From Mesorhizobium qingshengii (GTDB lineage Bacteria > Pseudomonadota > Alphaproteobacteria > Rhizobiales > Rhizobiaceae), in NCBI RefSeq assembly GCF_027563465.1, contig NZ_JAPFQA010000001.1:434001-498000 (forward strand): DNA of 64,000 nt. Direction: 5' to 3'. The stretch's first letter is position 1; every line of letters begins with the position of its first letter. A model generated the notes under the pieces. It saw only the letters and a program-made list of their open reading frames with translations. It did not search any database and was not told the origin of the DNA. Position numbers and translations under genes: made by a program. Below are positions 1 to 8,680 of the stretch, in pieces.

Positions 1-1
1 G

Positions 2-580
2 GCGCAGACCGCGCAACTGGCAGCGGAAGGCGGCAATTTCGAACTGCACTACACTTGCCGCACCGCTTCGCTCGGCACCTATGCCGATGTGCTGCGGGAG
101 CGCTACGACCGCCGCATCAGGCTCTATCACGATGACCTCGATGAACGCATCGAACTCGACCGGCTGCTGTCGACGCAACCGCTCGGCACGCATCTTTACG
201 TCTGCGGCCCGGCCGGCATGATCAACTGGGTGCGCGACCGGGCAGCCGCGCTGGGCTGGCCGGCGGAGACCGTGCATTTCGAGCATTTCGCGGCACCCCA
301 GCCCGGGCTGCCCTTCGACGTGACGCTTGCCGTCAGCGGCAAGACGACCAGGGTCGATGAACAGCAGAGCCTCCTGGAAGCGATCGAGGCGGCCGGCGTC
401 GATCCGCCCTATCTCTGCCGTGGCGGCGTCTGCGGCCAGTGCGAAACCAATGTCATCTCGTATGACGGCAAGTTCATCCACAACGACCACTGGCTGAGCG
501 AGGAAGACCACCGGTCGGGCTGCAAGATCATGCCGTGCGTGTCGCGCTTCGAGGGCCGGTCGCTGGTGCTGGAAAGATAG
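2..580 (+). CDS. PDR/VanB-type ferredoxin reductase, probable HODM reductase subunit (5' partial)
   Basis: The frame is open from the first bases of the window, so the true start lies upstream; 192 residues of the C-terminal part are visible. A nucleotide-binding segment (YVCGPAGMINWVRD, about residues 63-76) is followed by a plant-type 2Fe-2S domain with cysteines near 139, 144, 147 and 179 (CRGGVCGQC, then PCVSR). This order, flavin/NAD module then C-terminal ferredoxin, is that of phthalate-dioxygenase-reductase/VanB proteins, which pass electrons from NAD(P)H to an oxygenase. The stop is 9 bases before a DUF3445 haem protein, which fits the reductase and haem subunits of a haem-dependent oxidative N-demethylase. 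The partner is inferred from position. Confidence 0.88.
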   Translation, partial: AQTAQLAAEGGNFELHYTCRTASLGTYADVLRERYDRRIRLYHDDLDERIELDRLLSTQPLGTHLYVCGPAGMINWVRDRAAALGWPAETVHFEHFAAPQPGLPFDVTLAVSGKTTRVDEQQSLLEAIEAAGVDPPYLCRGGVCGQCETNVISYDGKFIHNDHWLSEEDHRSGCKIMPCVSRFEGRSLVLER

Positions 581-589
581 GAGGCGAGC

Positions 590-1630
590 TTGGGCATTAC
601 CTTTCGCAAGGAAACGTTCCGCGACGACTTCACCTTCAAGAACAGCCCGGAGCACATAAGGCGGTTTCCGTTCCCCTTCCACGAAGACGCCTACATGTAT
701 GCGGTCAACATCGAGCCGCATGTCGTTGGCCCGAAGGGCAGCGTGCTGGAGAACCTGATCGACGTCGACGAGCACTATGTCGCCGAGATGCAGGACCGTG
801 CCTTGGTGCTGGCCGAGGACCCGTTGCGCTGCCAGTCGCTGCCGCACATGACGCTGGCCGGCTGGGACCTGCTGGAGCTTCTGATGGAGCAGCAGGCGCT
901 GGGCTATCCCGAGCATTTCACGCTGACCCGCGACGGCGACCGCTGGCGCTGGATCAACCGGCCGCTCGGTATCGATGATACCTTCACCTTCGGCGACACC
1001 TCGACGCTGCCCTATGGACCGATGGAATATATCACCCGGCAAAGCCAGGGCGACTTCTGCATCCTCGACCAGCGCGACGGCAATCTGTGGATGGATGCCG
1101 GCATGGTCACGACGCAGGCCGACTGGTCGCTCGATTTCGACATCGGCATGAACTTCTTCGAGTGGCACGCGCCGGTGCCGCTGGCGCACGAAAAGGGGAT
1201 CTTCACCCGGGCGCTGAAATTCCTCACCAACATCCAGCAAGGCAAGCCGGCGCGGCGCCTGAACTGGACGATGACCGTCAATCCTCGCCTCGATACAAGC
1301 CCGGAAAACTATCACAAATGGGGACCGGACCGGGCGACGGTGACGCCGGAGAATGTCGGCGACAAGGTGCATCTGCGCGTCGAGTTGCAGAGCTTCTGGC
1401 GGCTGCCGCGCTCGAACGGCATCGTCTTTCCGATCCGCTGCTATCTGATCAAGATGGATGAACTGGTGACGCAGCCGAAATGGGCAAGGCGCCTGCACCG
1501 CGTCATCCGCGACCTGCCCGACGAGCTTGCCAACTACAAGGGCCTGACCCGCTACCGGCCGACGCTGGTCGAGTGGCTGTCGAAGCTCGACGATGGCAGC
1601 CCGACGTCGCCGGGGTTCGGGCCGGACTGA
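590..1630 (+). CDS. DUF3445 haem-dependent oxidative N-demethylase alpha-subunit-like protein
   Basis: A 346-residue cytosolic protein of the DUF3445 (HODM alpha-like) family, whose characterised member binds haem in a PAS-like fold and oxidatively demethylates dimethylamine to methylamine and formaldehyde. The start is TTG at 590, chosen because GGAGG lies 5 bases upstream and no in-frame ATG precedes the conserved N-terminus. It follows the reductase gene by 9 bases and is surely co-transcribed. With tmm about 1.1 kb downstream, dimethylamine is the likely substrate. The other HODM subunits and TMAO demethylase are not in the window and may lie upstream. The family is clear; the substrate is inferred from the neighbours. 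Confidence 0.85.
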   Translation: MGITFRKETFRDDFTFKNSPEHIRRFPFPFHEDAYMYAVNIEPHVVGPKGSVLENLIDVDEHYVAEMQDRALVLAEDPLRCQSLPHMTLAGWDLLELLMEQQALGYPEHFTLTRDGDRWRWINRPLGIDDTFTFGDTSTLPYGPMEYITRQSQGDFCILDQRDGNLWMDAGMVTTQADWSLDFDIGMNFFEWHAPVPLAHEKGIFTRALKFLTNIQQGKPARRLNWTMTVNPRLDTSPENYHKWGPDRATVTPENVGDKVHLRVELQSFWRLPRSNGIVFPIRCYLIKMDELVTQPKWARRLHRVIRDLPDELANYKGLTRYRPTLVEWLSKLDDGSPTSPGFGPD

Positions 1631-1636
1631 TCAAGA

Positions 1637-1780
1637 CTTGGGTTCCTCGCCCCCGCAAAGGGGGGAGAGGTGGCCTCGAAGCGGCCGGAGAGGGGGCCTT
1701 CGTAGAGCGCGGTTCCCCCTCTCCGTCTCGGCTTCGCCGAGACACCTCCCCCCCATTTTCGTGGGGGCGAGGAACCCAAG
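1637..1780. repeat. MITE-like inverted repeat with inner hairpins
   Basis: Imperfect inverted arms of about 37 bases (1637-1673 and 1743-1780; outer end CTTGGGTTCCTCGCCCCC) fill the gap between two convergent genes. Inside are a second inverted pair (GGAGAGGGGG near 1687, its complement near 1714-1724) and a perfect hairpin GTCTCGGC-TTC-GCCGAGAC at 1725-1743. This is the build of dispersed rhizobial palindromic elements. It may also end transcription from both sides, although no clear T-run follows. Confidence 0.75.
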
Positions 1781-1784
1781 CAAC

Positions 1785-2510
1785 TCAACCAGCGCTGTTC
1801 TGCGGATAGCAGATGATCGAGAGGTAGCGCATCGGCAAAACGGTCAGCACTTCCGGTCCGTGCGGGGCGTCCGCATCGAAGAACAGGCTGTCACCGGGCT
1901 TCATCGGGTAGAGGTTGCTGCCGTGGCGGTAAACGACCTCGCCTTCGAGCATGTAGAGGAACTCCATGCCCTCGTGCTGGAAGGTCGGGAACACATCGGA
2001 ATCCTCGGTCAGCGTGATCAGATACGGCTCGACGACGACGCCGCTGGTGTTGGAGCCGATATGGCCGAGCAAGTTGTACTGGTGGCCGGCGCGCGTGCCG
2101 CGGCGCTCGACATCGAGGCCTTCGCCGGCCTTGACGAAAACGGCGCTGCGCTCCTCCTCGAAGCGGCGGAAGAAGGCGGTGACGGGAACGCCAAGCGCCC
2201 TCGACAGCGCCTGCAAGGTGGTCAGCGACGGCGAGGTGATGCCGTTCTCGATCTTCGACAGCATGCCGAGCGAAATGTCGGTAGCAACCGCCAGGTCGGC
2301 AACGGTGATGCCGAGCTTCTTGCGGAACGCTCGCACCTCGCGACCGATCGCCACCTCCAGCACTTTCTCGCGGGTGTCGCGGATGGCGTGCGGGTTCTGG
2401 GTCAGCGGCGCCCGGATGGTTTTGCCCTCCACCGAGACCTTTGGCAGCGGCTTTGCCTTTGCACCGGCAGGGTTGGCGCCAGCCTTGGGATCAGAAGTTT
2501 TTTTCGCCAT
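1785..2510 (-). CDS. XRE-family transcriptional regulator with C-terminal cupin
   Basis: A 241-residue protein. A basic, Lys/Ala/Pro-rich N-terminus of about 50 residues precedes a Cro/CI helix-turn-helix (about 57-111, VADLAVATDISLGMLSKIE), then a cupin_2 sensor domain (about 165-235, with PTFQHEGMEFLYMLEGE and a late DAPHGPE). Such regulators usually bind a small metabolite in the cupin and control nearby catabolic genes. It is convergent with the N-demethylase genes and divergent from tmm, so it is the best candidate regulator of the methylamine locus. The intergenic region upstream holds palindromes suited to autoregulation. Confidence 0.88.
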   Translation of the reverse strand: MAKKTSDPKAGANPAGAKAKPLPKVSVEGKTIRAPLTQNPHAIRDTREKVLEVAIGREVRAFRKKLGITVADLAVATDISLGMLSKIENGITSPSLTTLQALSRALGVPVTAFFRRFEEERSAVFVKAGEGLDVERRGTRAGHQYNLLGHIGSNTSGVVVEPYLITLTEDSDVFPTFQHEGMEFLYMLEGEVVYRHGSNLYPMKPGDSLFFDADAPHGPEVLTVLPMRYLSIICYPQNSAG

Positions 2511-2768
2511 GTCGCCACCCCGGGCTCTGAAGATTTATTTCACCAGAGGTGAACATATTCGGTGCCGATACAGGAGCGCAACTGCGACGGCAAGCCGCTT
2601 GGGAGCGCATGCTCGCGATCCAGCGTTTGGCCGCGTTCGATTTCCGCGGGAAATCCGCCTTGGCGGAACGCTGTTTCAGCACGGAGGCTGTTGACAGCAC
2701 GCAAGGGCCAATTACTGTCCTGTGAGTGAAATTTGTTTCGTTAGGGAAATCAGACCGGGAGGCCTGCA
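2511..2768. promoter_or_regulatory. Divergent regulatory region between the XRE regulator and tmm
   Basis: This 258-base non-coding stretch must carry both promoters. It contains a perfect inverted repeat TTCACC-AGA-GGTGAA at 2539-2553, 28 bases upstream of the regulator start, and a second, GATTTCC-GCG-GGAAATC, at 2639-2655. A further CCGCC-TT-GGCGG stem lies at 2655-2666. Either of the first two could be the XRE operator; the assignment is inference. I could not identify convincing -35/-10 hexamers. Confidence 0.45.
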
Positions 2769-4127
2769 ATGAAAAGTCGCGTTGCCGTCATCGGAGCCGG
2801 ACCGTCCGGCCTGGCCCAGCTTCGAGCCTTCAAGTCGGCGGCGGACAAGGGTGCCGAGATTCCCGAGATCGTCTGCTTCGAAAAGCAGTCCGACTGGGGC
2901 GGGCTGTGGAACTACACCTGGCGCACCGGCCTCGACGAGCATGGCGACCCGGTGCACGGCTCGATGTACCGCTACCTGTGGTCGAACGGGCCGAAGGAAT
3001 GCCTGGAATTCGCCGACTACACTTTCGAGGAGCATTTCGGCAGGCCGATCGGTTCCTATCCGCCGCGCGCCGTGCTTTGGGATTACATCAAGGGCCGCGT
3101 CGAAAAGTCCGGCGTGCGCAAATGGGTTCGCTTCAACAGCCCGGTGCGCATGGTGACGTTTTCGGGCGAGACGAAGAAATTCACCGTCACCGCGCATGAC
3201 CGCACCAACGACGTCACCTATTCGGAAGAGTTCGACAATGTCGTCGTCGCTTCCGGGCATTTCTCGGTGCCCAACGTTCCCTATTTCGAAGGGTTTTCCA
3301 CCTTCAACGGCCGCATCCTGCACAGCCATGATTTTCGCGATGCGATGGAGTTCAAGGGCAAGGACATATTGATCATCGGCCGCTCCTATTCGGCCGAGGA
3401 CATCGGTTCGCAATGCTACAAATACGGCGCCAAGTCGATCACCTCCAGCTACCGCTCGAAGCCGATGGGCTTCAAATGGCCGGAGAATTGGAAGGAAGTG
3501 CCGCTGCTGCAGAAGGTCGTCGGCAAGACGGCCCACTTCAAGGACGGTACCACCAAGGATGTCGACGCCATCATCCTGTGCACCGGCTACCTGCATTCCT
3601 TCCCCTTCCTCACCGACGATCTGAAACTCAAGACCGCCAACCGCATGTGGCCGCTGGACCTCTATGAGGGCGTCGTCTGGGAGAAGAATCCGAAGCTGTT
3701 CTATATCGGCATGCAGGACCAGTTCTACACCTTCAACATGTTCGACGCGCAGGCCTGGTTCGCGCGCGATGTCATCATGGGCCGCATCAAGCTGCCCTCC
3801 GCCAAGGCGATGGCCGAGCACGGCGCCAAGTGGCGCGCGCGCGAGGAAACGCTGGAGGACGCCGAACAGATGATCTGGTTCCAGGGCGACTACACCAAGG
3901 AACTGATGGACCAGACCGACTACCCTGGTTTCGATGTCGAAGCGGTCAACCGGACCTTCATGGAGTGGGAGCACCACAAGGCGGAAAACATCATGGGCTT
4001 CCGCGACAATGCTTACCGCTCGCTGATGACCGGCACCATGGCGCCGCTGCACCATACGCCGTGGCTGCAGGCGCTGGACGATTCGATGGAGAGCTATCTC
4101 GAGGTCAAAGGGGTGGCGGCGGAATAG
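2769..4127 (+). CDS. tmm: Trimethylamine monooxygenase (flavin-containing monooxygenase)
   Basis: A 452-residue bacterial FMO, the usual Tmm length. It has the FAD motif GAGPSG at residues 9-14, the WGGLW segment typical of FMOs, the FMO fingerprint region ([13 protein letters not shown], about 183) and the NADPH-binding [10 protein letters not shown] (about 204). Tmm oxidises trimethylamine to trimethylamine N-oxide with NADPH and O2. GGAGG sits 6 bases before the ATG. It is convergent with the TMAO-type ABC transporter (15 bases between stops) and lies about 1.1 kb from a dimethylamine demethylase pair, which supports the TMA role over other FMO substrates. Activity on dimethyl sulfide or other amines is possible as in characterised homologues. 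Confidence 0.93.
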   Translation: MKSRVAVIGAGPSGLAQLRAFKSAADKGAEIPEIVCFEKQSDWGGLWNYTWRTGLDEHGDPVHGSMYRYLWSNGPKECLEFADYTFEEHFGRPIGSYPPRAVLWDYIKGRVEKSGVRKWVRFNSPVRMVTFSGETKKFTVTAHDRTNDVTYSEEFDNVVVASGHFSVPNVPYFEGFSTFNGRILHSHDFRDAMEFKGKDILIIGRSYSAEDIGSQCYKYGAKSITSSYRSKPMGFKWPENWKEVPLLQKVVGKTAHFKDGTTKDVDAIILCTGYLHSFPFLTDDLKLKTANRMWPLDLYEGVVWEKNPKLFYIGMQDQFYTFNMFDAQAWFARDVIMGRIKLPSAKAMAEHGAKWRAREETLEDAEQMIWFQGDYTKELMDQTDYPGFDVEAVNRTFMEWEHHKAENIMGFRDNAYRSLMTGTMAPLHHTPWLQALDDSMESYLEVKGVAAE

Positions 4128-4142
4128 CCGTCGCGCCTCGGA

Positions 4143-6125
4143 CTACCCCAATCTTGCCCGTGCTTTCGCCGTCCAGGCGTTGAACAGCCGGTCGGCGACG
4201 ATGCCGATGAAGGCGATGGCGAGGCCCGCGACGATGCCACGGCCGGAATCGGCCTTGGACAGCGCGATGAACACCTCCTGGCCGAGATCGCGCGTGCCAA
4301 CCATGGCGCAGATGATGATCATCGCCAGCGCCATCAGGATCGTCTGGTTGACGCCCAGCATGATCTCCGGCAGCGCCAGCGGCAATTGCACCCGGAAGAA
4401 GGTTTGACGCGGCGTGCAGCCCGAAACCTTGGCCGCCTCGATCAGCGCCGGCGGCACCTGCCTGATGCCGTGATTGGTATAGCGGATGGCCGGCACCACG
4501 GCGAAGGCGACGGTGGCGATCATCGCGGTGACGTCGCCGACGCGGAACAGCATCACCACCGGAATGATGAAGCAGAACGACGGCAGCACCTGCAGCGTGT
4601 CGATAACAGGGGTGACGATCTTCTCGAAGCGGTCGCTGCGCGAGGCCATCAGCCCGATCGGAATGCCGATCAGGCACGCGATGAAGGCCGAGATGCCGCA
4701 GAGATAGACCGTCGCCATGGTCTTTTCCCACAGACCGGTCACCGCGCAGAAGGCGGTCAGGACGGCGACCAGGGCGGCAAGGCGCAGGCCGCTGAGCTGA
4801 TAACCGGCAAGGCCGAGCAGGAACACCGCGCCCAGCCATGGGAACCCTTCGCAGAAGGCACGCACCGGATTGAGCACATTGAGAATCAGCGCCACGCGGA
4901 AGGCCTCGATCATGTCGAAGAAATTGATCGTCACCCAGTTCACCGCCGCTTTCCACAGCGGCGCGGTGGTGAAGGTGATCGCCTTCGGCACCGCCGCGAA
5001 GGCTGGCAAGAACAAGCCGAGCAGTGTCGTCACGACAAGGATCGCGATAGCCAGAGCCAGATTGGGGTAACGCCGCCAGAACACCGGGTTGGTTTCTTGA
5101 TGGACATGGCCCTTGGCGTTGTTGTGTGCGATGGCCTGGCTCAGCCGGTCGAGCGCGATGGCCAGCGCCACAATGGCGAGCCCGGCTTCCATCGCCTCGC
5201 CGACCTTCAGCGCCCGCAGCGCCAGAAGCACATCGTAGCCAAGGCCGCCGGCGCCGATCATCGAGGCGATGATCACCATGTTTAGCGCCAGCATGATCAC
5301 CTGGTTGACGCCGACCATCAGCGTCGGCCGCGCCGAGGGCAAAAGCACCCGCCACAGTTTCTGCCGCGCCGTGCAGCCGGCCATCTCGCTGAAGTCGTCG
5401 ATTTCGGAAGGGACGCGCGACAGGCCCAACATCGTCGCCCGCACCATCGGCGGCGTGGCGAAGATGGCGGTCGCGATCATCGCCGAGACCGGACTGTTAC
5501 CGAACAGCAGCAGCATCGGGATGAGGTAGGCGAAGGTCGGGATCGTCTGCATCAGGTCAAGCGCTGGGGAGACGATGAGCCTTTCCGCCCATGGCTTGCG
5601 CCAGGCCCAGATACCGGCGAACAGCCCGGTGACGATGCAGAACGGCACGGCGATGGAAATCAGCGCCAGCGTCAGCATGGCGCTGGTCCACTGGCCGAAC
5701 AGGGCGATGTAGAGGAAGCAGCCGCCGACCAGTATGCCGAGCTTCCGGCCGCCAACGGCATGCCCGGCCAGGTATGCGGCCGCGCAGACGCCGACCCAGG
5801 ACAGGCGTGGCAGGATGACGGTATCGGCGCCATGGCCGAACTTGAAATTCTTGGCCAGGAGATTGAGCGCGAAGTCGAGTGGCACGCCGAGCACCGCGGT
5901 GATCGAGCGCGTCAGCCAGGACAGGTTCGACTTGATCCAGCCCATCAGCGCGCTGACCCAGTCGGCGACCGGCACGACGGCGCTGCTGGGATAATTGACG
6001 GCCCAGGGGAGACTGTCCTGCAGCAGGAACGTGACTAGTACGATGGCAAGCGCCGAGGCCCAGACCAGAAGCCAGACCTGAACCGGACGCGTCCTTGCCT
6101 CGCTGGCGCTTGCCGTCACCGTCAT
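4143..6125 (-). CDS. TMAO/betaine-type ABC transporter permease, fused double permease
   Basis: A 660-residue inner-membrane protein with two complete ProW-like permease domains in tandem. Each carries the EAA loop that contacts the ATPase (about 240-265, DDFSEMAGCTARQKLWRVLL; second copy about 550-575, EAAKVSGCTPRQTFFRVQLP). The fused form is that of the marine TMAO transporter permease rather than the single-domain ProW of E. coli. Its ATG overlaps the ATPase stop by 4 bases (ATGA), so translation is coupled. It is last in a binding protein-ATPase-permease operon. Likely cargo is TMAO; glycine betaine or choline cannot be excluded. Confidence 0.9.
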   Translation of the reverse strand: MTVTASASEARTRPVQVWLLVWASALAIVLVTFLLQDSLPWAVNYPSSAVVPVADWVSALMGWIKSNLSWLTRSITAVLGVPLDFALNLLAKNFKFGHGADTVILPRLSWVGVCAAAYLAGHAVGGRKLGILVGGCFLYIALFGQWTSAMLTLALISIAVPFCIVTGLFAGIWAWRKPWAERLIVSPALDLMQTIPTFAYLIPMLLLFGNSPVSAMIATAIFATPPMVRATMLGLSRVPSEIDDFSEMAGCTARQKLWRVLLPSARPTLMVGVNQVIMLALNMVIIASMIGAGGLGYDVLLALRALKVGEAMEAGLAIVALAIALDRLSQAIAHNNAKGHVHQETNPVFWRRYPNLALAIAILVVTTLLGLFLPAFAAVPKAITFTTAPLWKAAVNWVTINFFDMIEAFRVALILNVLNPVRAFCEGFPWLGAVFLLGLAGYQLSGLRLAALVAVLTAFCAVTGLWEKTMATVYLCGISAFIACLIGIPIGLMASRSDRFEKIVTPVIDTLQVLPSFCFIIPVVMLFRVGDVTAMIATVAFAVVPAIRYTNHGIRQVPPALIEAAKVSGCTPRQTFFRVQLPLALPEIMLGVNQTILMALAMIIICAMVGTRDLGQEVFIALSKADSGRGIVAGLAIAFIGIVADRLFNAWTAKARARLG

Positions 6126-7201
6126 GCGCTGGTTCCCGAACGGTCGATGCCGGCCAGCAGATCGATCACCGCTTGCGGCGTCACCTCGCCGATCGGCTTG
6201 CCGGTGCCGTTGACCACCGCGAACGGCTTGCCGGCGGCAACGATGCTGGCCGAAAAACTTGATATCTTGGCGTCAGACGCCACCGTGCCGCCATGCTCGC
6301 TGCCGTCGCAGGCGCGCATCAGGCCGCGCGCCGAGATCACCTTGGCGCGGTCGACGTCGCGGGTGAATTCGGCGACATAGTCGGTCGCCGGATTGACCAC
6401 CAACTCCTCGGGCGTGCCGATCTGGATGACCTCGCCATCCTTCATGATGGCGATGCGGTCGGCCAGCCGGATCGCCTCGTCGAAATCATGGGTGATGAAG
6501 ACGATGGTCTTGTGCAGCATCGTCTGCAACCGCATCAGTTCGTCCTGCATCTCGCGGCGGATCAGCGGATCGAGCGCCGAGAACGGTTCGTCGAGGAACC
6601 ATATTTCCGGCTTGGTGGCGAGGCTGCGGGCGATGCCGACACGTTGTTGCTGGCCGCCGGAAAGCTCGCGCGGATAGAACTGCTCGCGGCCGCGCAGGCC
6701 GACGAGCTCGATGACCTCGCGCGCCCGCGCCTCGCGTGTCGGCCTGTCCTGCCCCTGGATGCTCAGCGGGAAGGCGATGTTCTCCAGCACGTTGAGATGC
6801 GGCAGCAGGGCAAAATTCTGGAACACCATGCCCATGCGATGGCGCCGCAATTCGATGAGGGCCGCGTCGGAAATCTTGAGCAGGTCCTTGCCTTCGAACT
6901 CGACCTTGCCATGGGTCGGCTCGACCAGCCTGGACATGCAGCGCACCAGTGTCGACTTGCCGGAGCCGGACAGGCCCATGATGATAAAGATCTCGCCCTG
7001 GCGGATTTCGAGATCGACGGCACGCACCGCACCGACCAGTCCGGCGGCGGCGATCTCAGCCATGCTGGCCTTGCCGTCGCGCTCGCGGATGAAATTGGCC
7101 GCGTTCGATCCGAACAGCTTCCAGACATTGCGGCAGGCGAGCTTTACCGGGCGGTCGTCCTTGCCCGATTGCGATGGTACCTGTTCAGTCCTATCCGTCA
7201 T
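6122..7201 (-). CDS. TMAO/betaine-type ABC transporter ATP-binding protein
   Basis: A 359-residue ProV/OpuAA-type ATPase with Walker A GLSGSGKST, signature LSGGQQQRVGIARSL, Walker B and D-loop (IWFLDEPFSALDP), and a C-terminal extension that aligns with the CBS/regulatory part of this subfamily. The frame is open 135 bases further upstream, but I place the start at 7201: an AAGGA lies at proper spacing there, and the longer form would run into the binding-protein gene. It forms the energy-coupling subunit with the fused permease (4-base overlap). Confidence 0.9.
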   Translation of the reverse strand: MTDRTEQVPSQSGKDDRPVKLACRNVWKLFGSNAANFIRERDGKASMAEIAAAGLVGAVRAVDLEIRQGEIFIIMGLSGSGKSTLVRCMSRLVEPTHGKVEFEGKDLLKISDAALIELRRHRMGMVFQNFALLPHLNVLENIAFPLSIQGQDRPTREARAREVIELVGLRGREQFYPRELSGGQQQRVGIARSLATKPEIWFLDEPFSALDPLIRREMQDELMRLQTMLHKTIVFITHDFDEAIRLADRIAIMKDGEVIQIGTPEELVVNPATDYVAEFTRDVDRAKVISARGLMRACDGSEHGGTVASDAKISSFSASIVAAGKPFAVVNGTGKPIGEVTPQAVIDLLAGIDRSGTSA

Positions 7202-7230
7202 CCAATCGTCCTTCTGGAGCATCAACAATC

Positions 7231-7259
7231 GAGACCCGGCTGATCGGCAGCCGGGTCTC
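7231..7259 (-). promoter_or_regulatory. Intercistronic hairpin between binding protein and ATPase
   Basis: A perfect 12-base stem (7231-7242 with 7248-7259, arm GAGACCCGGCTG) and 5-base loop lies just after the binding-protein stop. There is no T-run, so it is more likely an mRNA-stabilising or partial attenuation structure than a full terminator. Such hairpins usually let the binding protein be made in excess over the rest of the transporter. Confidence 0.65.
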
Positions 7260-7277
7260 ATTTTCCAGTCGGGTCGA

Positions 7278-8252
7278 TTACTGCGCCCAGGCTTTCCAGT
7301 CGGCTTCGTGAGCGGCGATCCATGCGGCGGCGACATCTTCCGGTGTCTTGCCGTCGAGATCGATTTCGCCGCTCATTTTGTTGAGCTCGTCGGTGTCGAT
7401 TGTGAAGGCTTTTGCCACCTTGTAGGCGACCGGCCATTTTTCCTTCATGCCGGACCAGGAGTATTTCCAGATCTCGCCATGCGGCTTGCCGCAGTCATAT
7501 TTGGCGTCCGGGTTCGTGCCCCATTTCGGGTCGTTGTAGCACTCGGGCGTGTATTCGGGGAATTGCACCCATTCGCCCTTGTACTTGGCCGGCGCCCAGT
7601 GCGGCGAATAGATCCACAGCATGATCGGCGCCTTGCGCTGATAGGCGGAATCCAGTTCGGCGAACATCGCCGCGTCGGTGCCGGCATGGATGACGGTGAA
7701 CGGCAGTTTGAGCGCAGCGACGCGCTCGTCGTCGAAGCCTTCCCATGTCACCGGGCCGCCGAGATAGCGCCCCTTCGGCGCGGTCTCCGCCGTCGAGAAC
7801 GACGCCGCGCAGGTGGCGTCGAGAAGCGCATGCCAGTCCGGCAAGGTCGGGCACTTTTCCTTCATGTATTCGGGAAACCACCACTCTTCCTTGGCCTTCG
7901 GGCCGAGCTTGCCGAGCCGTTCGGTCTGGCCGGTGGCGTCGGACGCCTTCATGGCTTCGCCGGCGGTCGTGTCCCAAAATTCCAGCCCGACATCGAGGTC
8001 GCCATTGGTGAGGCCCGTGGTCAGGCTGGAGAGGTAGTCGGCGGTCGGATATTCCACCGTGTAGCCGAGCTTTTCGAGGATGCCGCCGAGGATCTTGGCG
8101 TTCAGGTTGACGCTGGTCCAGTCGAACAGCGCGATCTTGATCGGGTCGTTGGATTCGGGTGCGGCGGCTTGGGCCGATGGCGTCAGCAGGCTTACCCCCG
8201 CGAGCGCGAAAGCGCCCATCGACAGTTTCGAAAATTGACTGCGAAATGACAT
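7278..8252 (-). CDS. TMAO/glycine-betaine-type periplasmic substrate-binding protein
   Basis: A 324-residue OpuAC-family protein. An N-terminal signal peptide of about 29 residues ends with an AQA-A cleavage site (LTPSAQAAAPE). The mature domain has the repeated aromatic residues (WTSVN, EWWFPEYM, WIYSPHW) that form the cation-pi box for quaternary amines in this family. A GGAG lies 8 bases before the ATG. As first gene of the operon beside tmm and a dimethylamine demethylase, TMAO is the favoured ligand. The exact cage residues cannot be assigned by eye, so glycine betaine or choline remain possible. Confidence 0.88.
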   Translation of the reverse strand: MSFRSQFSKLSMGAFALAGVSLLTPSAQAAAPESNDPIKIALFDWTSVNLNAKILGGILEKLGYTVEYPTADYLSSLTTGLTNGDLDVGLEFWDTTAGEAMKASDATGQTERLGKLGPKAKEEWWFPEYMKEKCPTLPDWHALLDATCAASFSTAETAPKGRYLGGPVTWEGFDDERVAALKLPFTVIHAGTDAAMFAELDSAYQRKAPIMLWIYSPHWAPAKYKGEWVQFPEYTPECYNDPKWGTNPDAKYDCGKPHGEIWKYSWSGMKEKWPVAYKVAKAFTIDTDELNKMSGEIDLDGKTPEDVAAAWIAAHEADWKAWAQ

Positions 8253-8680
8253 GCTTGTTCTCCTTCAAGCTGTGACAGTTATCGTTCGTTCCCTTCTTGC
8301 GTCTTTTTCTGATTGTGTTGGAAATATCTGTCGTTGCGCAAGGCCGTTGTCGCCTTGTCGCGGCCAGGGCCGGCGCAGGCGAGATAATGCTCAATTTCAG
8401 TGATGACGGATGGTGCCGAGAGGGTCAGCGTCATGGCTGCCAGCGGACCGCTGCGGGAGCGATCACCTGCGGATCAATTGCCGGTCTTGCGGCGCCCTGC
8501 AAGGTGCAAGCCATCAAGGTCCCATGATCTAGGCTGTTGGCCTGGTAAGCCCCGTCTCGCCAAGCCGTTTCATAGGATGAAATTATATATACCAACGTTC
8601 ATCTCGCGCAACGACTAACGCCTCGCGGGATGCACAATTTCAGACTGCAGGCGAAGTCTCGCCCGGCTGGGCGTTCCGTC
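8253..8680. other. 428-base intergenic region, no gene seen
   Basis: This region separates the transporter operon from the SDR gene; both are read leftward, so it should hold the promoter of the transporter operon at its left side. There is an AT-rich patch near 8578-8594 (ATTATATATACC). A small CGCCC/GGGCG stem at 8662-8675 just after the SDR stop could weakly terminate it. I see no coding frame with a ribosome site and no clear sigma-54 or sigma-70 box. Confidence 0.5.

Noticed and set aside
2712..4055. A 447-residue minus-strand frame opposite tmm
   Set aside because: Composition of an antisense shadow; tmm on the other strand has FAD, NADPH and FMO motifs.
4143..8252. Calling the transporter ProXWV for glycine betaine
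   Set aside because: Not excluded, but the fused double permease and the flanking tmm and N-demethylase genes favour TMAO; I therefore left gene symbols empty.
8253..8680. A sigma-54 promoter for the TMAO-type transporter
   Set aside because: No TGGCAC-N5-TTGC match at correct spacing could be found on the minus strand.
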